Assembly (NCBI GenBank): GCA_963739625.1
Contig: CAVUAU010000007.1
Span: 182,738-246,737, forward strand
Reading direction: 5' to 3'
Length of the DNA: 64,000 nucleotides
Source of the DNA: Salinimicrobium sp963739625
Lineage (GTDB): Bacteria; Bacteroidota; Bacteroidia; Flavobacteriales; Flavobacteriaceae
The first letter of the stretch is position 1. Every line of letters begins with the position of its first letter. A program made the translations under genes and the position numbers. The notes under the pieces were generated by a model. It was not told where the DNA came from, searched no databases, and saw only the letters and a program-made list of their open reading frames with translations. Shown piece after piece: positions 17,970 through 27,775 of this stretch.

Positions 17970-19340
17970 ATGAACTCAGCCGGTTTTATTGAAAATGCTT
18001 TCAGAAAGCTAATTCCCGCCCCTTTCACCCTGGCGGTCCTCCTGAGTTTGTTCACGATGCTGCTCGCCTTTTTCTTCACCGGAAGAACTTCTGCAGCCGG
18101 CGCTGTAGAGATCCTGAAGTCCTGGCAAACGGGAATGTGGGATCCGGCTTTGCTGGTCTTTGCCGTTCAAATGATGCTCATCCTGGTGTTGGGTCACATT
18201 CTGGTCCTTAGCAAACCCGTGGCGAAACTCACCAGCCAGCTTACAGCTTTCGTCTCGGGCAATACCAGTGCAGTAATTACAGTCTCTGTATCTACCATGC
18301 TGGTCGCATTCTTCAACTGGGGCCTGGGGCTCATCTTTGGTGCGATCATGGCAAGAAAAGTAGCCGAGGCCGCACAGGAAAGAGGCTTCAGGATCAATTA
18401 TCCGCTCATTGGAGCTGCGGGTTATGTGGGTCTCATGGTCTGGCATGGAGGCATTAGCGGAAGCGCACCTTTAAAGGCGGCCGAAAAAGGGCATTTGGCG
18501 AGCCTCTTCTCCGGAATGGAAAAAGAAGTTTTTGTGAGTCAACTGCCGTCACAGATCTCTGCTGAAAGCACTATTTTTTCGGGCTTCAACCTGCTCCTCT
18601 TCGGGATATTGCTCTTTATTGTTCCTTTTGTGCTTTACCTCATCTCAAAAAAGACTTCGACCACCCCAGTAGATTTTCCACCTTCCGAAGAAAACATCAT
18701 AGAAAAAGCCATTTCCGGAGCTGAGAGGCTTGACCACTCGCGGCTGCTTAGCCTGCTCTTTGGACTACTGTTGATTTTGGCCTTTTTTGCGAGTTACTGG
18801 AACGAGCTCCTACAGGCGAACCTCACTCCAAACATGCTGAATTTTCTTATGTTGGGCCTCTGTATCCTGTTCCATGGTTCTTTTGTCTCTTTTCTTAAAG
18901 CGCTGGATGAAGCCATAATTGGTGCCGGCGCCATTTTGATCCAGTTCCCGCTTTACTTCGGGATCATGGGCATCATGAAAGACACAGGAATGGTAAACCA
19001 GATCGCCCTCTTCTTCGTAGGTATAGCTTCGGAACAAAGCCTGCCTGTTTTCACCTTTTTGAGTGCAGGACTGGTCAATATTTTTGTCCCCAGCGGCGGC
19101 GGACAATGGGCAATCCAGGGGCCGGTGGTGCTGCAAAGCGCGATGGAACTTGGGGTACCGCTCAATAAAGCCATAATGGCCTTTGCTTATGGCGACCAGG
19201 TAACAAATATGTTGCAGCCATTCTGGGCGCTGCCATTGTTGGCCATCACAAAATTAAAAGCCCGCGAAATCCTCCCCTACACCCTGGTACTCCTGCTTAC
19301 AGGAACTGTTGTCTTTGTTACCGGCTTGTGGCTCATTTAA
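17970..19340 (+). CDS. atoE: Short-chain fatty acid transporter, AtoE family
   Basis: The 456-residue inner-membrane permease has about 12 hydrophobic segments. Family landmarks include FIENAFRKLIPAPFTLAVLL at the N-terminus, WGLGLIFGAIMARKVAE, and NIFVPSGGGQWAIQGPVV near residue 370, the signature of AtoE/short-chain fatty acid:H+ symporters. No ato pathway genes are adjacent. It is preceded by the divergent Old Yellow Enzyme. Confidence 0.88.
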   Translation: MNSAGFIENAFRKLIPAPFTLAVLLSLFTMLLAFFFTGRTSAAGAVEILKSWQTGMWDPALLVFAVQMMLILVLGHILVLSKPVAKLTSQLTAFVSGNTSAVITVSVSTMLVAFFNWGLGLIFGAIMARKVAEAAQERGFRINYPLIGAAGYVGLMVWHGGISGSAPLKAAEKGHLASLFSGMEKEVFVSQLPSQISAESTIFSGFNLLLFGILLFIVPFVLYLISKKTSTTPVDFPPSEENIIEKAISGAERLDHSRLLSLLFGLLLILAFFASYWNELLQANLTPNMLNFLMLGLCILFHGSFVSFLKALDEAIIGAGAILIQFPLYFGIMGIMKDTGMVNQIALFFVGIASEQSLPVFTFLSAGLVNIFVPSGGGQWAIQGPVVLQSAMELGVPLNKAIMAFAYGDQVTNMLQPFWALPLLAITKLKAREILPYTLVLLLTGTVVFVTGLWLI

Positions 19341-19478
19341 GAGCTTCTTCATTTTTATCATTTCATAAATAACTTTACATCAGTTATTTACGTATCTTAA
19401 AGGATTAAAAAATTCAGTCTCTCAAGCTGAGCCTGAGCTTTCTTCCCCCACAAGCGTCGTCAACTAAATTTCATTGAT

Positions 19479-20273
19479 ATGAGAAAGATGCAGTTAATTT
19501 GGATCCTCAGTTGTTGCCTGTTCGTGCTGGGCAACATGGGAGCAAAGGCTCAAAACCAGTTGTTTTGGGTACATGAAGACCAGGTGAGACCGGGAATGGT
19601 CCAAGAATATGAAGAGCTCTCAAAAGAACTTGTAGCCGAGGCTAAAAAAGGCAATCTCCAGAATATGAGCTGGTCTGTAGCGGCAATGGATAACGGCAGG
19701 CACCTGAGTATTACTCCCGTTAAGGATATGGCAGACATCCAGACAAAGAGCTTTGAACCCCTCATGGCCTCCATGGGCGAGGACCGGTTCAATCAAATGA
19801 TGAACAAGTTCAACACCATGTATGACAAACATGGAAATTACCTTATCGTGCTGGATAGTGAGCTGTCTTACATGCCAAACGGGCTGGATCCCGTTACTCC
19901 CGGGCAGGACTACAGGAAGTGGCATAATATGGCAGTTTCTGCCGAAAATGTTGGAAAATTGAGAGAAAAACTCGCTGAACTAAAAGACATTTACTCCAAA
20001 AAAGGAGCAAAAGAGTACTATCGCATCTACAGAAGCAGCTTCGGAAATATGGGTGATTATTTTGTAGCTGTTGTTTCGGCTAAAGACGCCGAAGATTATG
20101 CACGAATGTCTTCTGAAACCAATCAATTACTTGGCGAAGAAGGAGAACAAAAATTTGGGGAGGTCATGGATCTTGTCACAACATACGAGGTGATGACGGG
20201 CAAAATGAAACCCGAACTCGCCTATTCCCCTCAGGCTTCACAGATGCCGGAGCTGCCCACAAATGACGATTAA
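19479..20273 (+). CDS. Secreted protein of unknown function
   Basis: The 264-residue protein has a signal peptide (IWILSCCLFVLGNMGAKAQ, cleavage near residue 25). The mature part is acidic, with two similarly built halves (HEDQVRPGMVQEYEELSKEL and later KWHNMAVSAENVGKLREKLA), suggestive of two tandem ferredoxin-like dimeric alpha/beta-barrel units, but this is only a pattern impression. It is monocistronic and followed by a clear terminator. Confidence 0.8.
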   Translation: MRKMQLIWILSCCLFVLGNMGAKAQNQLFWVHEDQVRPGMVQEYEELSKELVAEAKKGNLQNMSWSVAAMDNGRHLSITPVKDMADIQTKSFEPLMASMGEDRFNQMMNKFNTMYDKHGNYLIVLDSELSYMPNGLDPVTPGQDYRKWHNMAVSAENVGKLREKLAELKDIYSKKGAKEYYRIYRSSFGNMGDYFVAVVSAKDAEDYARMSSETNQLLGEEGEQKFGEVMDLVTTYEVMTGKMKPELAYSPQASQMPELPTNDD

Positions 20274-20282
20274 ATATAAAAG

Positions 20283-20307
20283 GCCGGTGATCATCACCGG
20301 CTTTTTT
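20283..20307 (+). terminator. Rho-independent terminator
   Basis: GCCGGTG and CACCGGC pair around a 5-nt loop, followed by six T. It lies 9 bp after the stop of the secreted protein. Confidence 0.88.
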
Positions 20308-20420
20308 GTTGCAGCCGGGTATTGAAAAGAGCAAAAATCAGCGGCTTTAAAAATGCCATTTTTGAGGCAATTATTTTTGGTGCTAAGAAAATGCAATATC
20401 TTTAGCTCAAGAATTGCACT

Positions 20421-21695
20421 ATGCCTGCCAAAAGAATTTTTCCGCTCTCCAAAGTCACAACTGCCATTGAGAATGTGATCAATTTGCACTGCAGCAAAGT
20501 TGTATGGGTAAAGGCAGAGATCGTGAAGCTTAATCATTATCCGCAGACCGGGCATTGCTACCCCGATTTGGTCGAAAAAAGGAATGGCAGGATCATAGCC
20601 GAAATCCGCGGCAATATCTGGAACACCCGGTTTGAAGAGATCAACACGAAGTTCAGGGAAGTGTTGCAGGAGGAGCTAAAAGACGATATGACGGTGGTAA
20701 TCCAGGCTGCAGTGACCTACCATCCCGTTTACGGGCTGGCGTTGAACATTCTCGACATCGATCCCGAATATACACTTGGAGAACTGGCACGGCAACGGGC
20801 AGAAACCATCAAAAAGTTGCAGCAGGAAGGCCTTTTCGAAGCGAATAAAAAACTTTTCCTGCCAAAACTGCCAAAGACCATCGCTGTGATCTCGGTAGAG
20901 AGCAGCAAAGGCTATCAGGATTTTGTTAATGTGATCGAGAACAATCCCTGGGGTTATAAATACCATCAACTGCTGTTCCCGGCGGTACTGCAGGGCGAGA
21001 ACGCGGTGAGGACCATAGTGGCGCAACTTCAGAAGATAAAGAAATACGCGAAACGCTTCGACGCGGTCGCGATCATTCGCGGCGGCGGTGGCGAAATTGG
21101 CCTTAGCTGTTACGACGACTACAGGCTGGCCAAAAGCATCGCAGGTTTTCCGCTTCCGGTGTTGACCGGTATCGGTCATTCCACCAACGAAACGGTGAGC
21201 GAGCTGGTGAGCTATAAAAGCTTTATCACGCCAACCAAGATCGCCGAGTTCTTTCTGCAGGAGTTCAACAGTTTTGCTCTTCCGCTAAAGGAAAATTCAG
21301 AAAAGATAAGGACGCTCGTAAACCGCATTTTTGAGAGGCAGGAAAATCAACTTCTGCAAGCTTCCCGCTCCTTTGGGTTCTATTCAGAAAGGATCCTTCA
21401 GAAGAATCTCAATCAGCTGGAGCATTTTGAGAATAGCCTCAGGACTTCAAGCAGATCTTTGCTGCGGGACCAAAAAGCCGAAATTAGAAACATCTCCAAT
21501 TCAGTAGAACTGCTCTCCCCGCAGAACATTCTCAAACGCGGCTACAGCATCACCCGCAGTAACGGGAAGATCGTTAAAGATGTTGACGGGCTGCAAAAAG
21601 AAGACCTGGTGGAAATTGAATTTTTCGAAGGTAAAGCAACCGCCGAGGTACAGGAAATTCAGCTAAAAAAAGAAAAAACATGGGCAACAAAATAA
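20421..21695 (+). CDS. xseA: Exodeoxyribonuclease VII large subunit
   Basis: The 424-residue catalytic subunit of exonuclease VII degrades single-stranded DNA to oligonucleotides. An OB-fold DNA-binding domain (about 1-110) is followed by the nuclease domain with AVIIRGGGGEIGLSCYDDYRLA and PVLTGIGHSTNET, then a long coiled-coil (about 275-370). It overlaps xseB by 16 bp, the usual arrangement. Function in mismatch repair and recombination is known for the family. Confidence 0.96.
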   Translation: MPAKRIFPLSKVTTAIENVINLHCSKVVWVKAEIVKLNHYPQTGHCYPDLVEKRNGRIIAEIRGNIWNTRFEEINTKFREVLQEELKDDMTVVIQAAVTYHPVYGLALNILDIDPEYTLGELARQRAETIKKLQQEGLFEANKKLFLPKLPKTIAVISVESSKGYQDFVNVIENNPWGYKYHQLLFPAVLQGENAVRTIVAQLQKIKKYAKRFDAVAIIRGGGGEIGLSCYDDYRLAKSIAGFPLPVLTGIGHSTNETVSELVSYKSFITPTKIAEFFLQEFNSFALPLKENSEKIRTLVNRIFERQENQLLQASRSFGFYSERILQKNLNQLEHFENSLRTSSRSLLRDQKAEIRNISNSVELLSPQNILKRGYSITRSNGKIVKDVDGLQKEDLVEIEFFEGKATAEVQEIQLKKEKTWATK

Positions 21696-21877
21696 CTTAT
21701 GCCGAAGCGTTTGCCGAATTACAGCAGATCGTTTCGGAAATGGAAAATTCAGAAATAGGACTTGATATTTTAGATGCCAAGGTGAAAAGAGCTTCGGTTT
21801 TGCTGAAGATCTGCCGGGAAAAACTGTATAAGACCGAGGAGAACGTTCAGGAAAGCCTCAAAGGCCTGGATCTTTAA
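21680..21877 (+). CDS. xseB: Exodeoxyribonuclease VII small subunit
   Basis: The 65-residue helical hairpin protein has the family pattern TYAEAFAELQQIVSEMENSE. It binds the coiled-coil of XseA. The start lies inside the end of xseA, so translation is coupled. Its stop overlaps by four bases that of the convergent LytS-type kinase. Confidence 0.93.
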   Translation: MGNKITYAEAFAELQQIVSEMENSEIGLDILDAKVKRASVLLKICREKLYKTEENVQESLKGLDL

Positions 21878-22977
21878 TCCATCGGGATCTTCACCAAAGT
21901 TTCCACCCCGTTTCCGCTCTCTTTGTTCCTTAGTTCAAAGAAGTAATCGCTGCCGTAGAGATTTTTGAGCCTGTCGTTGAGATTGGAAAGTCCCACTCCT
22001 TTTTGCAGCAATTCAGTATGGCTCTGGCTTAAAGTCTGCCCGTCATTTTCCACTTTTATAAGCAGGTATTTGCCTTCGGCTTTAATATTCACCTTCACCT
22101 CAAGATCTGTATGATCATAGGAATAGCCGTGCTTGATGGAGTTTTCGATCAATGGCTGCAGCAACAGGGCCGGCACTTTTTTCTGAAGCAGGTCTTCTTC
22201 CACCTCCAAACTTATCTTTAAATGGTCTGAAAACCGCACGTTCACAATGTTGAGATAGTATTCCAGAGTGCGCAACTCCTTGTCGAGGCTTATCTCGTTC
22301 TCGTCACTGCTGTAAAGGATCTCCCGCAAAAAGTCGCTAAGGTCTGCAATGGTGTCTTTGGCTTTCTCTTTATCAAGATCTGCCAGCACCGCAATGCTGT
22401 TGAGCGTATTGAACAGGAAATGCGGCTGCAGTTGCGAAGAAAGCATCTTCATACGCGTGTTCACCAGCTGATTTTCCAGCACGCTGCGGTGTTTTTCGGC
22501 CTCCTTCACCTGCTTCACATAGTAATAGGTGTAAATAATAAAGACCATCGCGAAGTAGATGAGAAAATTGAGGTCGATAACGAACATGAACCTGTTGATG
22601 CTGTATTTGAAATCGTATTCCGCAAGGGTGGTAAGCCCGGTGACAATGCTAAAGAGGTCAAAGATTAACCTGATGATTAAGCCAATCAGGATAGAAAAAA
22701 CGGTGTGAATGGAAATGATCCTCACCCAGGAATAATTCTTATACAGGAATCTCTTAGTACTTATGGCGATAAGGCTCATGTAGGTCACCACCACCAGCCA
22801 GTCGATGAGCACATTGTAGAAGAGGAAGTTGAGCCAGGACTCGTGCATTTCTTTGGGGAAGTTCACCCGCAGGTAGGCCGATTTTGCAATGTAGACAAGG
22901 TCAAAAAGCGCGTAAAAACCTCCAAGCAACATAATGAGCTTGAGGTCGATGTATTTTTTAAGGGCTGAAAGTGACAT
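21874..22977 (-). CDS. LytS/AlgZ-type sensor histidine kinase
   Basis: The 367-residue kinase has an N-terminal membrane domain of about four segments (10-150), a short coiled coil (155-180) and the His_kinase domain with H186 in LQPHFLFNTLNS and N-box PLIENSIKHG, then HATPase_c with GVGLSNLNDRLKNLYG. It is encoded 1 bp after the LytTR regulator at 22979-23743 and is its likely partner. The signal is unknown. Confidence 0.93.
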   Translation of the reverse strand: MSLSALKKYIDLKLIMLLGGFYALFDLVYIAKSAYLRVNFPKEMHESWLNFLFYNVLIDWLVVVTYMSLIAISTKRFLYKNYSWVRIISIHTVFSILIGLIIRLIFDLFSIVTGLTTLAEYDFKYSINRFMFVIDLNFLIYFAMVFIIYTYYYVKQVKEAEKHRSVLENQLVNTRMKMLSSQLQPHFLFNTLNSIAVLADLDKEKAKDTIADLSDFLREILYSSDENEISLDKELRTLEYYLNIVNVRFSDHLKISLEVEEDLLQKKVPALLLQPLIENSIKHGYSYDHTDLEVKVNIKAEGKYLLIKVENDGQTLSQSHTELLQKGVGLSNLNDRLKNLYGSDYFFELRNKESGNGVETLVKIPMD

Positions 22978-22978
22978 T

Positions 22979-23743
22979 TTAGATACCTATTCTCTCAAGG
23001 AATTGTTTTTTATTGGATTTGCTTATGTGCAGCAGCTTATCATCGGTCATTCTTGCATCGACTTCGGAATATTCTGAATGCACTATTTCTTTTACATGAT
23101 TAATATTGACTATGGTCGAGCGGTGTATCCTGAAAAAAATGTTCTCATCCAGGCTTTCCATCAAATTACTTAGCGATTCACGCAGTACGTGTTTTTTGCC
23201 TTCACAATAGATCTCTGAATAATAACCCGAAGCGATGATGTAAAGAATGTCGGCAGGGTTGATCAATACCGTTTTGTTGCCCTGCTTCACCGGAATTTTC
23301 AGCATTGGTTTAGCGCCTCTAGCTTCTTGTGAATAGATCCTGAACAGCTGCCTGATGCGTTCTTCGAAATTGGAATCAGCTTCAGAGCGGGAAATACTAA
23401 GCACCTTGTTGATCGTTTTGAAGAAGCGCTGGTCCTTGAAAGGCTTCAGCAAAAAATCAAAAGCTTCCACATCAAAAGCACGACTGGCATAGTTGTCATA
23501 GGCCGTCACAAAGATCACTATAGGTTTAGGCGTGATCTCGACCTTTTGCAGCACCTCAAAACCGTTCATATCTTTCATATTAATATCAAGAAAAACAAGA
23601 TCAGGCCTTTCTGAATTGATCATTTTTATAGCGGTCTTACCATTCGAGCATTCCCCCATCACCTCGATCTGGGGCACCTCCTCCAGCAGATTTACCACCC
23701 GCCTTCTTGCCAGTTCTTCATCATCAACAATTAAAGCCTTCAT
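22979..23743 (-). CDS. LytTR-family response regulator
   Basis: The 254-residue regulator has a receiver domain (phosphoacceptor D53 in LVFLDINMKDMNG, conserved K in FLLKPF) followed by a LytTR DNA-binding domain (about 150-250, IHRSTIVNINHVKEI). I chose the ATG at 23743 (MKALIVDDEE) because upstream residues are not receiver-like. It is first in an operon with the LytS-type kinase. Confidence 0.93.
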   Translation of the reverse strand: MKALIVDDEELARRRVVNLLEEVPQIEVMGECSNGKTAIKMINSERPDLVFLDINMKDMNGFEVLQKVEITPKPIVIFVTAYDNYASRAFDVEAFDFLLKPFKDQRFFKTINKVLSISRSEADSNFEERIRQLFRIYSQEARGAKPMLKIPVKQGNKTVLINPADILYIIASGYYSEIYCEGKKHVLRESLSNLMESLDENIFFRIHRSTIVNINHVKEIVHSEYSEVDARMTDDKLLHISKSNKKQFLERIGI

Positions 23744-23817
23744 AGGTAAGTTTTTAATTACCTTACAATTTACCAATATTCTAATTGCATACGATAAAGT
23801 TCTTTAGTTTTAAACAG

Positions 23818-23848
23818 GAGAAACCACCAGGTGGGGCTGGTGGTCTTT
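23818..23848 (-). terminator. Terminator of the secreted-protein gene (minus strand)
   Basis: ACCACCAG and CTGGTGGT pair around a 6-nt loop. Read on the minus strand it follows the stop at 23864 by about 20 bp and ends in a T-rich stretch. Confidence 0.65.
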
Positions 23849-23863
23849 CCGCTTTTAGGAGGC

Positions 23864-24418
23864 TTAATTGCTTGCAACAATTCCTTTTTCAGCATCGGCC
23901 GCATCTACCTTAAGGATCATTCTGCGGTTGTCATTCTTTAGTTTAATGCGATAGAAATCGCGGTTCACAAGTCCGTCACGGCCTGTGGTGATGTGAACGT
24001 TCTTCACCATTTTCCACCCTTCGTGGTCGCGATAAAGCGATTCGCGCAAAGCCTCAGGTAAAAAGACATCTTTAAATTTTTCAGAAGTTTTTGTAAGATT
24101 TCCGTCGCGGTCATAACTTGCTTTGAGGTAACCGTTTCCGCTTACAAGGCTCACTTCGTAAGAGTCATAGCCTTCATCTTTTACTTCTTCAATGAAGTTG
24201 TTGATGTCAAAATAGTTATCAAGAAAAGCCAGCGGGTCTTTTTCAAATTCACCCATGTAGTTCTCGTGTACATTAAAAGTATAAGAGTCACCGTCTCTTT
24301 GTACATCTGAAGAAAGCGGCGCAAAACCTACTTTAGCTTCTTTAAGTTCTGTGATTTCCTGAGCCTGGATCGCACCTGCCCAGAACACCAATGCGAGATA
24401 AATAAACAGAGTTTTCAT
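23864..24418 (-). CDS. Secreted protein of unknown function
   Basis: The 184-residue protein has a signal peptide (IYLALVFWAGAIQAQ, cleavage near residue 20). The mature region is acidic and polar with a repeated beta-strand/turn character (GNGYLKASYDRDGNLTKTSEKF), reminiscent of periplasmic PepSY/BLIP-like folds, but I do not recognise the family. A terminator follows the gene. It is probably monocistronic. Confidence 0.78.
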   Translation of the reverse strand: MKTLFIYLALVFWAGAIQAQEITELKEAKVGFAPLSSDVQRDGDSYTFNVHENYMGEFEKDPLAFLDNYFDINNFIEEVKDEGYDSYEVSLVSGNGYLKASYDRDGNLTKTSEKFKDVFLPEALRESLYRDHEGWKMVKNVHITTGRDGLVNRDFYRIKLKNDNRRMILKVDAADAEKGIVASN

Positions 24419-24679
24419 AATACAACATTTTAAAGGGTTACTGATCTTCAGGCTTTTTAGATCCTGATTTTCATCGTTTTACAAGAACTAAATTAATACC
24501 TCAACCCTGCTTTTTGGAAAGTAAAGATGTCAACCCACCGGTTGTTGGTAATGAAAGCTGCTAAATGGCGGTAAACCGCTGGAATTCAGGCAGCAGCAAG
24601 AACTGCAGCAGTTTATATCATTAAACGGGTCGTTTGCCGCAAAACGGGAAGGTGTTACTGCATTTTTGGAAAGATTGGC

Positions 24680-26269
24680 CTAGAATCGGTCGCCGAAAAG
24701 TGCCAGGTGCTGCACCACCGTCCTTTTATCCAGACCGCCTGCAAGTGCACCTGTGGTCACCCCAACTGTACTTATAAAGATCGCCAGCCTTATTTGTTCT
24801 TCCAGGCCGATAGAGCCTGTTTCCAAAGTAGGCCAGGTCTGCATAAGATCGGTAGGAAAAACGTAGAGCTCCAGGAGCATCATGAGTAAACCTACCAATA
24901 GAAAAAGGCCGATACAGGCTATGAAAATGCTACAGTAGATCACCGAGTTTGCTACTGCCAAATGTTCTGTCACCACCCTTTTTTCTTTCCTTGGGAGAAA
25001 AAGTGACTGGATGCTTACCAGGTAAAAACTGGCCAGCAGCACACTCACAATAGCATAAACAATGGCGGTGGTATTCGTCATTCCCAGCCCCACGTCCCAG
25101 ATCTCGGCCGTGAAGACAAGAATGAAAGCAGGGGCAACCGCCGCAGTAGCGAGCCCCGGCAGGGACAGCGGCAAAAACAAAGCTTTATTGACCAGCAAAG
25201 GCCTAAAGAATTCGCGAGGGTGCCGCAGCGACATAAGAATGTGAAAAATGAAACTTTCCAACCAGTTTCCCTCCCGCAGCTCCCGGTCGGGCAGATCTTC
25301 AGACCTTCTGCGCATCTTCTCGCGTTCTGCTTCGGAATAAGACGGAACCTTATCAATATCCCTGCTGAAGTCTTTAATGTTCATTACCGCCCGTGGATAA
25401 GCCGAAGATCTTTTCAAACCGAAGATACTGCCGACCAGTTTTAGAAAAAGTGCAGCCCCGTTAAAACGGCTTGTTGGATGCCTAAGCTCCAGATTTTCCT
25501 GGCCTTTTCCTGTCGTGACCAGTTTTCTCGTGGAGATCACCATGATCCTGCTTACCGAAGAAGCCAGGCCCGGCACCAGCAAGTGCTTGCGCGACATCAA
25601 ACCGACATCGGTCACTACCGCCATGAGGTCGTAAGGGCCTTCGGCCATTCGCTGGCTGGCAGCGTCAAGAAAATCTGAAGGCCGCCTTGGCTCATCTGTC
25701 TCCAACCTAACGTCATCTGTAATATCAAAGATCCAGGGCATACCGCTGCTTTGTTCCAGCTCGGGCTCCACATCTTCCAACAGCTGCCGCGCGTAATTAT
25801 GAAGCGCCTCCCTGTTTTCGGGTTTGCTGTAGGCCAGCAGGATGCCCATATCCATCTCGGGTGCCGGCCTTGGCCCCTGCGCCTCCTGTAAGGCTGAAAA
25901 AAATCGTTTCCCCGAAGTTACCGCCCTTATGATCTTGGTAGAATTTACCACCCGTACAGAATTGAGCAGCGAGATGGCCTTTACCAACCGCAGCACCCGA
26001 AGAGCAGGCACCAACAGAGCAATTAGAGTAATCCAGTTATCCTTCACAAATTCCATTTTTCTTGGCGCCACGAAAAGCTTTATCAAGTACTCCAGGATGA
26101 AGAGGATCCAGATCACCAGGATGAGATCTTCCTCAAAAGTGCTAAGGCCGGTGATCATTTCCTTACCAAAAAGGTAAAGCCACACCAGCGCCAGCAGGAA
26201 CATTGGAATTTCAAGGTGCTCCTCGAGTGAATAGAAAATGCGGTATGTTCTGCTCTTATTGTTTGCCAT
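24680..26269 (-). CDS. Voltage-sensor-like membrane protein with soluble insert and C-terminal membrane domain
   Basis: The 529-residue protein is chimeric. Residues 20-120 resemble the S1-S4 voltage sensor of ion channels: an acidic S2/S3 and an S4-like helix with spaced basic residues (R91, R94, K97, then R106, K112, R115). No pore helix with a selectivity filter follows. Residues ~140-345 form a soluble domain of alpha/beta appearance (MGILLAYSKPENREALHNYA and YDLMAVVTDVGLMSRKH). Residues ~350-525 contain four or five membrane segments. I do not recognise the family. It could be a voltage-gated enzyme or a proton channel-like protein. Confidence 0.75.
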   Translation of the reverse strand: MANNKSRTYRIFYSLEEHLEIPMFLLALVWLYLFGKEMITGLSTFEEDLILVIWILFILEYLIKLFVAPRKMEFVKDNWITLIALLVPALRVLRLVKAISLLNSVRVVNSTKIIRAVTSGKRFFSALQEAQGPRPAPEMDMGILLAYSKPENREALHNYARQLLEDVEPELEQSSGMPWIFDITDDVRLETDEPRRPSDFLDAASQRMAEGPYDLMAVVTDVGLMSRKHLLVPGLASSVSRIMVISTRKLVTTGKGQENLELRHPTSRFNGAALFLKLVGSIFGLKRSSAYPRAVMNIKDFSRDIDKVPSYSEAEREKMRRRSEDLPDRELREGNWLESFIFHILMSLRHPREFFRPLLVNKALFLPLSLPGLATAAVAPAFILVFTAEIWDVGLGMTNTTAIVYAIVSVLLASFYLVSIQSLFLPRKEKRVVTEHLAVANSVIYCSIFIACIGLFLLVGLLMMLLELYVFPTDLMQTWPTLETGSIGLEEQIRLAIFISTVGVTTGALAGGLDKRTVVQHLALFGDRF

Positions 26270-26311
26270 TGTTGCGATCTAAATAGGGGTCAAAAAAGCT
26301 ATTTTTAGGAG

Positions 26312-27283
26312 TTAATGGGTTATCATCTCTATCTTCACTTCATCTCCTGCCTTTGCTGAAAACCTGAGCTCCCCGCCAAACGGAAAAGTAGACATGGGAA
26401 CGGTGTGGCTGCAATTGACATTACCAACAACAGGAATACCCTCCAGCTCTTTTTTGCTTTTAATTAACTCTTCAAGTAACTCCCGCGACATTTTGCTTTG
26501 ACGTTGAAACCGCCCTATGATCATTCCTTTTATTTTTGAACCCTGCGGGTGGTTGAGTATCTGCTGGATTTCCTTCTGAATTCCGCGGTAATCTATAATA
26601 TGGTTTTCCTCCAGAAAGAGGATCTTTCCCTCAATATCGGGCACGAATTCATAACCGAGTAAAAAGTTAAAGGTGAGCATGTTTCCTCCAAGGCAAACTC
26701 CCTCTGCCTCTCCCTCGTTGATCGTCCAGAAACCTTCATTGAGGATGCGTTCATTATCCCATTCAGAATTTGAAAAGTACTTGGAGCTATTCACTTCAAA
26801 AGTATCTTCAGAAAAGAAGCTGCTTTTCATGTTACCAATCATATGGCCGAAGTGCTCACTGGCACCCAACATCGTAAAGTGCGGGCCGTAGTAGGTAATG
26901 AGTCCTGTTTTTGCGTGGATAGCGCTGGTGAGTTCTGTAATGTCCGACAAGCCGCAAAAGATCTTTCTCTTCTCCTTTATGAGGTCATAATCAATATGCT
27001 TGAGCAATTGATTGGCACTGGAACCGCCGTTGGCTGAGAGAACCGCCTGCACAGAATCATCTTCAAAGGCATTATGCAGGTCTTCTAACCTGTGCTCAAG
27101 GGTGGCCGACTTAAAAGGCCCCTGTTCATCAACATATTTTCCAAAGCTCACCTCCAGGCCCAGTTGCTCCAGCCGGTCAATTCCCCTTTGCCTGAGCTCC
27201 GGACTAAATTTCTCTGAAAAGCTTTCTGCCGGAGCTATCACCCTTACATGGTCTCCTTTTTGTAATCTCTTTGGTAGAATCAT
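26312..27283 (-). CDS. S66 family LD-carboxypeptidase
   Basis: The 323-residue serine peptidase of the LdcA/MccF family trims tetrapeptide stems in murein recycling or inactivates peptide antibiotics. The nucleophile serine lies in SANGGSSANQLL at about residue 83, and the Glu-His partners lie in LFLEENHII and NCSHTVPM. Bacteroidota LdcA proteins often carry a signal peptide; none is visible here, so it is cytoplasmic. It is transcribed toward the voltage-sensor-like gene but separated from it by 42 bp. Confidence 0.9.
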   Translation of the reverse strand: MILPKRLQKGDHVRVIAPAESFSEKFSPELRQRGIDRLEQLGLEVSFGKYVDEQGPFKSATLEHRLEDLHNAFEDDSVQAVLSANGGSSANQLLKHIDYDLIKEKRKIFCGLSDITELTSAIHAKTGLITYYGPHFTMLGASEHFGHMIGNMKSSFFSEDTFEVNSSKYFSNSEWDNERILNEGFWTINEGEAEGVCLGGNMLTFNFLLGYEFVPDIEGKILFLEENHIIDYRGIQKEIQQILNHPQGSKIKGMIIGRFQRQSKMSRELLEELIKSKKELEGIPVVGNVNCSHTVPMSTFPFGGELRFSAKAGDEVKIEMITH

Positions 27284-27775
27284 GATAAAAGAAGCTGGTT
27301 TACCAGATTTACCAAAGGAGGTTCAAAGCAGCAGAGACAGCATTTTTGCAAGGAAAAAAATTTCAGCATGTTCAATTTTTAGGTTTAGAAGAACTTCTAA
27401 AGGAAACAAAGAGAACTCCATTAGAAGTCACAGATATTAAAGATAATTATCTATAACAACTACTTCTGTCAAAAACCTCTTAAAAAAGGACATTCGGGTG
27501 AAAGTAGTTCAGGTTTTCTCCCAAAAGAAAGCCTATTTCTCCTCTTTTAACTGAAAAAGGAATAAACCGCTGACATTTTAGAACCAGAGGTAAGAGAATT
27601 GGAAAGAAGCGAAGTTTGTTATTCTATCAATCTTCTGATTTGTTTGTACCCAACCATTCTATTTTTTCCGTTTTTTTAGAACAGATTTATGACTGCCTTG
27701 GCAGAAGTAATGCAGCAGCTTTATTAATTTCCCCTAAAAGTATTTACCCATTTATTTTACCAAAATGACTGCTCA
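27284..27775. other. Intergenic region without recognised gene
   Basis: This AT-rich 490-bp gap lies between the divergent S66 peptidase and the small acidic protein. I saw no convincing frame, RNA fold or repeat. Confidence 0.5.
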
